From positions 226,660 to 290,659 of the forward strand of contig NCSJ02000013.1 of the NCBI GenBank assembly GCA_002812745.2: a stretch of DNA of 64,000 nt. Direction: 5' to 3'. Both the position numbers and the translations under genes were made by a program. Positions within the stretch are counted from its first letter, which is position 1. The number at the start of each line of letters is the position of its first letter. A model generated the notes under the pieces. It did no database searches, had not been told where the DNA came from, and saw nothing but the letters and a program-made list of their open reading frames with translations. This document shows positions 46,502 to 57,190 of this stretch, piece by piece. This stretch comes from Scytalidium lignicola. Lineage: Eukaryota > Ascomycota > Leotiomycetes.

Positions 46502-48596
46502 TTAGAAGATGTGTCGGAGCTGGAGGAGGTGAGGTGGTGAGGGAAGAGAGGAACGAGGAACACGTCCGAGTTTCTCGACGCCTAATTTATCCAGAGATGG
46601 TGGGAGATGGAGGGTTTAAGAGGCTCCGCACAAGAATTGGGGAGAAGCACAGTTCGGGAAGTGCAGAACGGTTCGTGACATGGAGATGGAGATAAGTGGA
46701 AGCTCAGATGGAGGTTGGAGATGGTTGGAGATACAGATGGTGGCCCGGATTTTGAATGATCAGCAACACCACACCGTCATCACATTCGAGGGAGACTATT
46801 TGCCTCTGGGCTGGGTTTGGAAGTTCGTGTCTCAGGCATCAAAATTGGCGTTCCGGCTTCCGAGGACGAAGAACACGTTGAGGCCGGGACTGGATCATAA
46901 TTGATCCGAGGAAGTAGCCGTATGACGCAAGGACCATCACCTGCCACGACCACCAGGCTGCAATTCCTACTGGAGATTCACTTTCGACGTGTTCTCATGC
47001 TTCGACGACGTGGTGGATATTGGTTTCTATCACGATCACGGTTGGGTCAGCCCCAAATAAGTCTTATTTCTGCCTATGTCATACTATCTTTGAGGACGTG
47101 GCATCAAACATACCAAAGCATATGGACTATTGGAATGATTCCTGAGGAGCTTCCAATCGTGGCAGAGAACAAACACATAATACGGACTGCTGAGGTTTTT
47201 CGGACAACAGAAGTCGGGAAACTGCGACATACTTTCAAACAGCGCGGCCAACGAAAGAAGTGCGTTTCCCAACCTGATCCATTCTTAGGTATATTGGACA
47301 CTACTTGCGGACAGCACTACTATATTCGCCATGTTTGATTGAATCACATAACGAGTCTAGGACAACAGATTAAATCTCTACTGTATCAGATCAAAGAAGA
47401 TAGTGCCAACATAGAGCTACAGTACCTTACATACGGCCGTACGGAGGTATTCCTCATCATATTCCGACGAGATCAACAAGCCTCTGCCCTTGATATGGTC
47501 CCTGCCTTCTATGGATTAGTAACGGCGCATTAAGCTCTGGGTTACATTCCATCAATGGTACCGTACATGAGGCTCGTGGCTCGGGGGCTGTTGCACGGTC
47601 CACCTGTTCACTCTGTCAGGCCCCTTCGCAGTCCCATCCCACTACTTCGGGCGTGGTCGGATCCAAGGGGTGTGGCAAAGACAAAGTTCGAGCAGAACCG
47701 TCCTTTTAAACCTTTTAAATTTCTTAAGCTTCTTTCGAGAGAGTATGGGAGATCTTAGATCTCAGATCTTTAACTTTAACTTAACCTACAGCGTCGTTAT
47801 CATAGAGTAGCATGACTAAGCAGCAGAGCGTGTCCTAGGGTTATTATTGGCTAAGGACATCCTCATCTCTTTTCCTCATGATACACTTCAGGACAACATG
47901 ATAAGAGAATTCCAAAATTTACATCGTCGTATCCTCGAATACTTACCTGCAGTTCTCTGAGAGTATAAACATTACCCCAAAGAGTCCTCAAGTCGGAGAG
48001 CCTCAAAAAGCCATCTCCTTCATGTTACGTCAGCATCCGCGCGGTCCACGTGATCTTGATTACCAAGCAACGGACTTTTTAACGCGCGGTGGAAAGTTGC
48101 CCCGGCCCAAGCGCTCACAACGGAGGCTCGCATTCATCCGAGTCGAGGTCGGTGATAAGCAACGCCGCTGGACGTGGACAGTCTTCTCCCCGTTGTGCTC
48201 TCCAATCTTCAGCTTCGCACAAAGCATTCCCCTTCATGGTTAGCCTTGACCCGCGCAAGCATGGCCAAATCTGGGTCTTCACACTGCCCTGGCTGGCCCA
48301 ACATACGAATGCCGCCATTCCACTTCAGACGCTGCCTAAACGGGGCAACTTTGCAGTCCGAAGTCATCGCGCTATGTATTTTGGCTGAGCGGTGCTATCG
48401 AAGTCCGTGGCAGAAGGTGTGTCAGTATTTACGTACGAATAGAGAGATATATCTTTATCGTCTCCCTCCTTTGCTTTGATCATCATCATATCCTCTCGCC
48501 ATTAGAGCATCCTAAGTCAGAATTGACTTGTAAATTTATATCTTGATATTAGAGTTGAATAATTTTTATATAATTTTGTCCTATTTCCCTTTTAGA
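46502..48596. other. intergenic, about 2.1 kb
   Basis: Holds the divergent promoters of EFR3 (-) and the MFS gene (+). An open frame of 145 codons on the plus strand (46901-47338) has no recognisable family or splice context and is not called. GGAGATGG-like units recur at 46680-46740. Confidence 0.5.
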
Positions 48597-50452
48597 ATGT
48601 CTACATATACCCCAACCCCCAAACTGGGGGGTGATGATTCTACGCTATCCTCAGCCTTCTCTCCAGAGAAACGCTCCCTCGATATTCCCCAAGATCAACT
48701 CGCTGTATCCAACCCCGACAACAATAATAACGATGACAACAACAATTCTTCCCCAGATTCGATAGAAGCAGAAACTGCAGGTCTAATCTTCAGCCCAGAT
48801 TGGCGATTCTATCTCGCCTTCATAAGTCTGTCAGTCGTCACTATGGCAGCAGCTCTAGATGCAACGTCCCTATCAGTAGCCCTCCCCATCATGGCTCAGA
48901 AGCTCAAAGGCACTGCCATTGAAGCCTTTTGGTCTGGTACTTCGTTTCTGGTGACCTCGACGGTCTTCCAACCCAGCTATGCAGCCTTGTCTCACATCTT
49001 CGGCCGAAAACCAGTCATCTTTGTAGCACTTATGCTCTTTGCCGTAGGCGCTATCATTGCGGCCGTTGCAAACAACTTTACAGTGATATTGGTTGGTCGG
49101 TCGTTGCAAGGTATTGGAGCTGGTGGTATTATCTCCCTGACGGAGATTGTTGTTAGTGATATGGTTCCCCTGAAAGAGCGAGGTAGGTGCTGCAGATACT
49201 TTTAAGATTTTCCTCGGATCTCACTTTCGGTCGCTAATTTTAACTACAAGGGAAATGGTTTGGCTTTATATCTGGTGTTTGGGCTATTGGTTCTGTCAGT
49301 GGCCCTATCATTGGAGGTGCATTCGCTCAGAACGTCTCCTGGCGATGGATTTTCTGGATCAATATCCCAATCATCGGCGTTGGATCAGTCATGGTCTTCT
49401 TCTTCCTTAAGCTTCAGCATACAAGCGCTGAATCCTTTGCTAAGCAACTAGCCCGTATAGACTGGTTTGGCTCGTTCCTCTTTATTGCATCTCTCACCAG
49501 CATTCTAGTTCCCCTCTCCTGGGGAGGAGTAATGTACAACTGGGACCATTGGCGTACCCTGGTCCCACTGATCCTCGGATTTGTTGGCATCATCGCATTC
49601 ATCCCCTACGAATACTACTTTGCGAAAGAACCTATGGTCCGATTCAGCATCTTCAGGAACTGGACCTCGCGGGTCGTCTACTTCCAGACCTTCATGCACG
49701 GTATTATCCTCTGGTCTATTCTCTACTACGCACCAATTTACTATGAAGCTGTGAAAGACATGTCCCCTATCATGGCAGGCGTTGCTGTCTTTCCTGAGAC
49801 ATTCACTGTCGCGCCTGCCTCCATCGTCGTCGGCATCCTTACCTCACTCACGGGTAAATACCGCTGGGCTTTGTGGTCAGGCTGGATCCTCACGACATTG
49901 GGAATGGGTATCCTCTACCTCGAAGATGTCCACACCTCAACTGTAGCCTGGATCTTCCTCAACCTGGTTCCCGGTCTGGGAACAGGTATTCTCTTCGCCG
50001 GAATGGGAATCGCGATCCCTGCTGCTGCTAATCCAAAGGATATGGGACACGCAGTCGCATTCTACTCCTTCTTCCGAACACTGGGACAGGGTGTTGGCGT
50101 GGCTATCTCGGGCTCCATCTTCCAAAATGAGATCTCTAAGAAATTATCTGCGTACCCATTGCTTGCTCCTTTGGCCGAGCAATATAGCAAGGATGCGGCA
50201 GGGCTGGTTCAGGTTATAAAGAGTATGCCGCATGGCCTGGAGAGGACGCAGCTAGTGCAAGCTTATGCGGACAGCTTGAAGATTGTCTGGGCCGTCATGG
50301 CTGGATTGGCAGGGGCTGCTCTGCTCACGAATTTCTTTGTTAAGGCATACTCTCTTGATGTTGCACTTGATACAGAGCAAGGATTTGCTGGAAAGAAGAA
50401 GGTAGTAGACGTTGAGAAAACTAAGAGTGATGGAGAAAAAGGCGAGGCATGA
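48597..50452 (+). CDS. MFS transporter, DHA-type drug/H+ antiporter family
   Basis: Two exons (48597-49182 and 49251-50452) join in frame (KERG|KWFGF) to 595 residues. After a hydrophilic, Asn/Ser-rich tail (about 1-75) the first helix begins. The usual motifs are present: SHIFGRKPV between helices 2 and 3 (motif A), [12 protein letters not shown] (motif B) and [13 protein letters not shown] in helix 5 (antiporter motif C). [11 protein letters not shown] is typical of 14-helix fungal exporters (DHA2-like). Members export toxins, fungicides or self-made metabolites; the substrate is unknown, and no biosynthetic cluster lies next to it. An in-frame ATG at 48543 would add 18 residues; I prefer 48597, which follows a T/C-rich leader and gives the usual MSTY-type start. 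Confidence 0.92.
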
Positions 50453-51125
50453 TTTTGCTTCAATAACTAGAAAGTGTGGCAAACAACTTTAATGCGGATA
50501 TAAGGAATCTTACAATAAGGTGTATATTATGTGCGATGGCGTTTATGGCGGTTTGGAGTATATGGGCATATCCACAGGGAGAGAGGTAATAGATAGATTC
50601 ATTAAAGGGATAAATGGATTTGGGTAGTAGATCATACAACTAATTTATAGAAAATATATATCACCCGCACACTTCTATTATCATTGCTGTTGGTTATATG
50701 TGCCTGTCCTAAAGGCTCTCCATTCCTAAGGATAGTAGAAGTAAGTTATATTTCAAGAATCCAGGGATCATTATGGAGGGTTTGTGCAAGCAAGGGCAAA
50801 CGTCATAAGCTAACTAGACCTAAGGCGGTATAGCGGGCTTCTGGTAAATGCTTATCGGATTCGGTGCAATAAAATGTTCTCCGTAAATCTCAGCGTAGTT
50901 CAGGCCAGAGGGAATTGACAGTGAGCAATTCAATCCTAAATTTGACGCTGAATCTAGGCTCTGTAGTGTAATCAAAGAATCCTACTAGCTAGGTGATCTG
51001 GGGCCTTGATTTGATATCAGATCCAGACTCAGCAACGGCGACTAGCTTGGCCTGAGCTACAACTTTTGCAGAAGCTAGACAGGACAAGCAATCTATCTAC
51101 CCCGAGTTATTAAACTTGCTCGAAG
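50453..51125. other. intergenic
   Basis: MFS 3' flank and ATP12 promoter. No gene is seen. Confidence 0.5.
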
Positions 51126-52353
51126 ATGAATCCTATCTGTCAATTACCAATCCGAGGCTCTGCTACCTTGAGCCGCACCACGATTCTTGCCTTACAAAGA
51201 TCATGGCGGCCTGTATCGGCAATTTCTCGAGAGCTACACACTACGACTCCAACTTCAGCAACAGTGGCACCTATAACAGCGACAGGACCACCGCCAAGTG
51301 CCCCAGTCCCCAGCGCACAACATGTTGACTCCAGAGTTGCTAGACGGAGAAAACAGGCGGCATTATTGAAGAGAGGAGAGGAACTCAGAGAGACAAAGTC
51401 AGGATCACTCAGGACGAGGAGATTCTGGAAGGACGTTCATGTGAAGAAAGTTGACGGTATATACACTCTAAAATACGCAGTTTTTATATATTTATAATAA
51501 AAGAAACTGGCTAATAACCTTCAAAGATTCCCTCCAAGTCTATCTCGACTCCCGGCCTCTCCGTCGTCCCTCGAAAGAAATTCTCGCTGTCCCAGTTCAC
51601 AAACCACACCTCGCGACTGCCATAGCACTAGAATGGGACCTTCTAGTCTCCTCCCAACAAGCTCTCCGCACCCATCTCATCCCTATAACCTCCCTCGTCT
51701 CCCGCGCTCTCGACATAGCAGATGAAGATGCAGATCCAAACTCCGCCGGCGAAATCCGCCACGGCATCGTCAACACAGTAATTAAGTACCTCGACACCGA
51801 TTCCTTGTTATGCTGGGCTCCTGAACCACCCGCTGATCCACCTGGATACGAGACGCACGAGTCAAGAAGAGCTGAGAGCCTGCGATCGAAACAGATGCGC
51901 ACCGCGCAATCTATTATTGCGTTCTTGACCGAGAAAGTTTGGCCCGGTGTAAAGATCGTACCTGTCTTAGATAGCAATAGTATTGTACCGAAAAGCCAGC
52001 CGCAGATGACAAGGGATGTTATTCGAGGGTGGGTAAGTGGACTTCCGGCGTTTGAGCTGGCGGGGCTGGAGAGAGCTGTTCTGGCTGGGAAGGGATTACT
52101 TGGTGCGGTAAGGTTGTTGGTTGAGTGGAGTACTGAGCTAGAACATTTGAAGGGTAAGGATGGCGAAAGGGAGCAAGGAGAGGTATTCGGTGTTGAGGAG
52201 GCGGCGAGGGTTGCTAGTCTTGAGGTTGACTGGCAGACTGGGATGTGGGGTGAGGTTGAAGATACTCATGATGTGGATAATGAGGATGTTAGGAGACAGT
52301 TTGGGAGCGTAGTGCTCCTTGTGTCCGGTGAAAAACTTGGGGAGAGGGAGTAA
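51126..52353 (+). CDS. ATP12: ATP12, mitochondrial F1-ATPase assembly chaperone
   Basis: Two exons (51126-51456 and 51527-52353) join in frame (VD|DSLQVYLDSRPLRRPSK) to 385 residues. The N-terminal 45 residues are basic and hydroxylated with few acids (QRSWRPVSAISRELHTT), a mitochondrial import signal. RRFWKDVHVKKVDD then DSLQVYLDSRPLRRPSK matches the conserved ATP12 opening, and a later Trp-Asp (ALEWDLLVS), DTDSLLCWAPE and TRDVIRGWVSGLPAFELAGL match the rest of the family. ATP12 binds the F1 alpha subunit in the matrix before it joins the hexamer. The C-terminus has a poorly conserved acidic insert (about 335-375). No residue or region seems missing. Confidence 0.93.
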
Positions 52354-52639
52354 TAATGGAATGTATGATGGTTTGCTCATGTATACAGTAGGATGATTGT
52401 ATTTATAAGAATAGGCGTTGTCGTCACAGACGGCCGAAAGGTCCAATGGAAATCAAGATTTGCCTTGTCTACACTCTATAGCTTATCTCGTGTCTCATGC
52501 TAATATGCTCCATACACCACGCTGCATCTTCCTAACCCAGTGGATAAACAGAAGGAATGGAATAAGGTAATGCCAAAAAAGGCTCCCCCTTTGCAAATAC
52601 AATGCAGACGATCTCTTCATACAATCAAAATCGTTCTCT

Positions 52640-54407
52640 TCATTGGACAATCCCTTTGGCAGAAGGTAGAGCAATAGCTTTATAGAGCAGAATCAATGCA
52701 GAGTGTGACTCTCCACCACCAACCAGCGTATCGATCTTGTCACTGTCCACTTCGGAAACCTTTTCATCATTGAACCACCACCATTTACCGTCTTCTGGTC
52801 CCCTCTTGCCGGTATCGGGGTCGAGAGGGCCTTGCTTTTTCACATATGATGTGTAATGTCCACTATCTGCACTAGCACCTTGATGTGTGACTACGCCACG
52901 AAGCTCATAAAGACCAGACTTATTCGCGCCCTCATCCTTTGCAAGCTCGGGACTGATTAACGCAAATAATTCTTTCTTCGCAGCTAGGATGGATGCCGCG
53001 CGCTCAGCTTCTATTTCAGCGTCGGTCTTATAAGTTACGTCCTCCATCTCCGTATCCCCGGAAGACTTCTCAGATTTCTTTTCTCCTTTCTTCGACTCTG
53101 GCGTACTTTCAACCACGCCAGCCGCTTCATTTGCAGCATGCTGATCGTGAAGACGCTTCTGTCTTTTACGAGCTCGCTCAACATCTTCTTCATCCTTACG
53201 AATCTCACGCACTTTGTCCCTTACGGGAATCAGCAACTTTTGCAGCTCATCCGTACAGAATTCAACGGCATCTAGTTCGTGTGGGAACGTGACTTTGCGC
53301 ATGATCTTAGCTTTTTTCTGGGCTTCACGTTTCCAAAAGAACCGGACGAAGTGAACTGTCAAGTATTTCGGAAGGCGTGAAATTTTGGATTTCTTCGTGT
53401 ACACGGCATCTCTGTCTAGAGTTGGGGATCGCTTTTCAATCTTCTCTTCCAGGGCGTTGAGAATACCGTCTCGTAGATGGTTTGTGGTAGCGTTGATATG
53501 GCAGTCGAGCTTTAGGAATGTATCATCGCTTTCTGTAGGTTCTTCACCAAGCTCCTTTGCGGCTGCTTCCGTACATTCTATTACTGAATGGAACCGTCCT
53601 GCCATATAGTTGTCTACGAAAGATGTTTCCTGGGCAGAACTATCCTTGATCTTCAGCTTTTGACGTAGCTGCGAAATAATTTGAGACCAAGCTTCCTCCG
53701 CATCTTGCTGAGCATAGCCATGACCGGTCTTGGACTTTTCTGCGAATTGTGGGAAGGCAGTACGTAAGGCGTTGAGGAAAACCAATGGTGGAAAGCCCTC
53801 CTGGGTTTCCGACATCTGCTTATACAGATCACGTAACGATGCAGTTAAATCCAATGACGAGCCAATGCCCCCAAGTCCAAATTGGCTAAGGTTTTGTAGG
53901 CTAGCTCCAGCAGGCTGTGGTGCCGGGGTGTATTTGAGCAGTTCTTCTTGGAGCTCTGGTACTGATCGCAGAGTTTGTAAGGTAGAGTTGAGATAACATG
54001 TGTTGCCGAGATTTTGTAAACCTGCAGGTATGGCACCTTCTTGTTGAGCAGCCTCTGCTTCCGTCATATCTTCCAAAAACTTTATGGGTTTCTCCGGTCT
54101 CTTGATATCATTGCCACCGTCTGCGGGGGTGCCCATCATCATAAGGGTAGCTCCTGGCTTTATAGCTAACTTCGACAATTCGGTATCATCTTTGAGTTGG
54201 CCACCTTTCACTAAGATCTTTTGTCGTTCTGGTTCAACACCTGTCAAGGAGTAGAGCTGGAATTTGAATACTTCCCCAGTGGTAGCTGGGTCAAGCTCAA
54301 CATCGTACTTCTTTCCTTGGTGTTTTACAGTAACTGGAAGTATGAATGTTTAATATTTGGTCAACGCGCACCCTGGGGACTAGAAACTCACCTGGAATAG
54401 TTGCCAT
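52640..54407 (-). CDS. UBP6: UBP6/USP14-type ubiquitin carboxyl-terminal hydrolase of the proteasome
   Basis: Two exons (54407-54392 and 54333-52640) join in frame (MATIP|VTVKHQGKKYDVELDP) to 569 residues. An N-terminal ubiquitin-like domain (about 4-75; QKILVKGGQLKDDTEL) is the part that docks on the 26S proteasome. The peptidase domain begins with GLQNLGNTCYLNSTLQTL; Cys118 is the nucleophile. The His box is ASADSGHYTSYVKK with His498, and WWWFNDEKVSEV supplies the last conserved segment. A Lys/Glu-rich linker (about 375-440, RARKRQKRLHDQH) lies in the middle. UBP6 trims ubiquitin from substrates at the proteasome. The 16-base first exon is very short, and the intron after it is 58 bases. 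Confidence 0.95.
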
Positions 54408-54778
54408 TTTGACTGAAGAACCGGAGAAAGAGCGAATGAGGGGTGGCGTCTCTCCAAGTCTAAAGAAAGACGAAGCGTGCTTAGAGGTGTTAATCCGCGA
54501 TCTTGAAATAGAAGAAGGTGTACCCTCAGGCGGACGAGCAAAATGATGTCGACAGGTTTATCAATGCAACACCACCTAGATATTGTGTAGATATTGTAAG
54601 ATGAAAGCTTTGGAAGCTTAAAGTAAACTGCTTGTTCGCGGCTTAAATCACTAGCGCCATTTCTCCCGCTCACCCCAGGCATCATCGGCGACGTAGTCCA
54701 ACCCCACCAAGACGTCCGCCAAAACCGTAACGGTAAAACACCGCGAGTTCAAGGTCTAGGAGACCCAAATAAACAGCC
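54408..54778. promoter_or_regulatory. shared divergent promoter of UBP6 and ARPC4
   Basis: Only 371 bases separate the start codons of UBP6 (-) and ARPC4 (+), so both promoters must lie or overlap here. No obvious TATA box is seen. This is an inference from spacing. Confidence 0.55.
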
Positions 54779-55516
54779 ATGGTGCGTTATATATCCATGG
54801 ATATTGGGAAACTCTCTCTTCCTCTGACTTTAACCTAATCTCGATGTAGTCACAATCGCTGCGACCATACTTGCAATGTGTGCGCTCCACGCTGACAGCT
54901 GCTCTTACTCTGTCGAACTTCGCGTCGCAGACCGCTGAACGGCACAATGTCCCTGAGATTGAGGCAATGACTTCCCCGGAAGTCCTACTGAATCCCCTTA
55001 CAGTGGCCAGAAATGAGAATGAGCGGGTCCTGATCGAGCCAAGCATAAACAGTGTTCGCATAAGTATCAAGATCAAGCAAGCAGATGAGATTGAGCATAT
55101 CCTGGTACACAAGTTTACCCGGTTCCTCACTCAAAGAGCGGAGGCATTCTTTATATTACGGAGGAAGCCAGTTAAGGTAATTACGGACCATGCCAGAACA
55201 GAGATGTTGTAGCTGATTTCTTTACAGGGTTATGATATCTCTTTCCTGATTACGAACTTTCATACCGAGGAAATGTTAAAACACAAGCTGGTTGATTTCA
55301 TCATCCAATTCATGGAAGAAGTAGACAAGGAAATCTCAGAAATGAAACTTTTTGTGAGTTCCGAAGAAATAACTGGCAACAGTGCTTTACTTATTCAGCT
55401 ACTAGCTAAACGCGCGAGCACGATTTGTGGCAGAGTCATTCTTAACACCTGTGAGTGACGTTCATTCTAAATTTACTCATATTGAGTGTGCTAATATGTC
55501 ATTACAGTTCGATTAG
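54779..55516 (+). CDS. ARC19: ARPC4 (Arc19), subunit 4 of the Arp2/3 actin-nucleating complex
   Basis: Five coding exons (54779-54781, 54850-55176, 55228-55353, 55406-55450, 55508-55516) give 169 residues, the normal length. The product reads [20 protein letters not shown] ... [23 protein letters not shown] core ... then [32 protein letters not shown] and FD, one of the most conserved eukaryotic protein families. Exon 1 codes only for the initiator Met and exon 5 only for Phe-Asp-stop. In intron 3, the acceptor at 55405 (ctactag) must be used; the nearer-to-start attcag at 55399 would shift the frame. The complex makes branched actin at endocytic sites. Because of its split, an automatic predictor could easily miss or truncate this gene. 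Confidence 0.96.
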
Positions 55517-57190
55517 ATTAGTACAAGAGGTGAAGCATAACTTGGTATGATGTCAAAAATTGGCGTTCTGGGAGAATGAAAAGATATATTCAATGAGCAC
55601 ACACCTATACTTGGATTATTGCGACTATTTGGTGAATGTGATATTCCCCCCCCCCCCCCCCATGAATTGGCGCCATAATGCACTTACAGGTTCAAAGTGC
55701 TGGACCGACTTTTAGTACAGACAGTGGATATGTGCCTAATACCCCTCTGAGAGCAATAACTATCCACATTTGAGATCTCCCGTAGTGGTCTTGAAAGTCC
55801 ATTGGATCAGTGCTCTGCTCAGGTTTTCAATCTGGTAAAGCATAGACTCTAGATCTCACCAACAGAGATATCTGCACTTCACAGCAACAACATTCTCGTT
55901 GACTGTAACAGTTCATGCTGACACAGGGAGTTACGCCGGTGCTGGTATTTATTTTCTCCGCTTTATTTATTTCTGTTTCAGATTATTCTTTGATTGATTG
56001 ACTTTCAATTAGTATAATGTTGCACTACTTATATGGAGGAGATTCGAAAGATTAAAACAGAGATAACATCTCATTTGACACTTAGGTTTAATCACCCGTA
56101 TCTGTCAGTCGTTGAGCAGAAACTTGGCAGACTTAAAAAAGCTCGAGTTGAGAAATTTGACTACCCATCGGTAGGAAGTCGTCATAATGGCTATATCTTC
56201 CAGCACAAAACTCTAACGGCAACGAATCTCATCTGAAAGCAAATATAGCCTGTCGAAAAGCGCCGTACTCGTTTATTCATGCTTCCGCGCAAGCTTCACA
56301 GAGTATCAGTGCATTCTGNTTTTTTTATCAAGGTGTTGCTCAATTACCATATATCAATCCTTCTTAGAACATCAAATATGTCTGCTGGCAGTGCCGCCGT
56401 GCTATCTCGTCTAGTCACTATGTCATCTTCTTTCTAGATGTCTTGTGATGTGATCCTTTCTCAGGCTCTTGAGCATGAATCAGTAGTTAGCAACTAAAGA
56501 GGATTAAGGCCATAGGAATCCGCCATCCCATTGCACCGTTTAACGTTGTTTGTATAACGTTGCTAACGACCTATTGAGCCCTACAATAGCCTCATAGAGT
56601 CAATTATCCTTTTTGCGCACATTTCTTTGCGCAACGCTTCTCTTATCATTGTTCTAATCATACGAAGTTCACACCGCAAAGCGCTATGGCTCTATACTCA
56701 AAACGATCGTGGCAGACTACACTTAAGTTTGGGTACAATGGTCATTGCCTTTGCCGTAGCCTAGTCTGTCTGAATGTTAGTGACTTTAATTCATCGTCTA
56801 AAGTTCTTAGGACAAAATACAAACAAAATGGTCTCACCCTTCTCGTAGCGGTTTCCTTATTCTATTCTTAGCTTTCATCTAGCTGTGACCTCTGAAATCA
56901 AATGCTTCCGCTGCATCTTCCAGAATATAGTGATCTGTGGAGTGCTAGTCTGATTCAGGTTCTGTCAAAACCAAGCGCCGAGACAATTCAGATCTTTGCT
57001 CTAAATGGCTTGCACTTCATTCTTAACCACAAACATTCTTTTCAGCTTTCTGTGTCCTAGCCATCTTTAAGTACCAGCTAGCTGTTCTTTATTGCTTAGT
57101 TGAACTTTCATCCTCCTGTTGTTCTTTGATGCTCTGCTGCCTTGAACAAAGATCGCTGTAAAGTTCTAAGGCTACGAACTTCAAACCGCT
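55517..57190. other. intergenic
   Basis: ARPC4 3' flank and promoter of the RRM gene. It includes a C16 run and an N at 56319. No gene is visible; a 67-codon frame at 56033 has no support. Confidence 0.5.
55646..55661. repeat. poly-C tract (16)
   Basis: Sixteen C residues; the length in the assembly may be inexact. Confidence 0.85.

Noticed and set aside
46901..47338. A 145-codon plus-strand frame between EFR3 and the MFS gene
   Set aside because: No recognisable motif, no splice chain and no composition signal beyond chance. It could be a species-specific gene, but I cannot support it.
48543..48596. Upstream in-frame ATG of the MFS gene adding 18 residues
   Set aside because: The added residues are hydrophobic and unlike the hydrophilic tails of this family; the ATG at 48597 follows a pyrimidine-rich leader.
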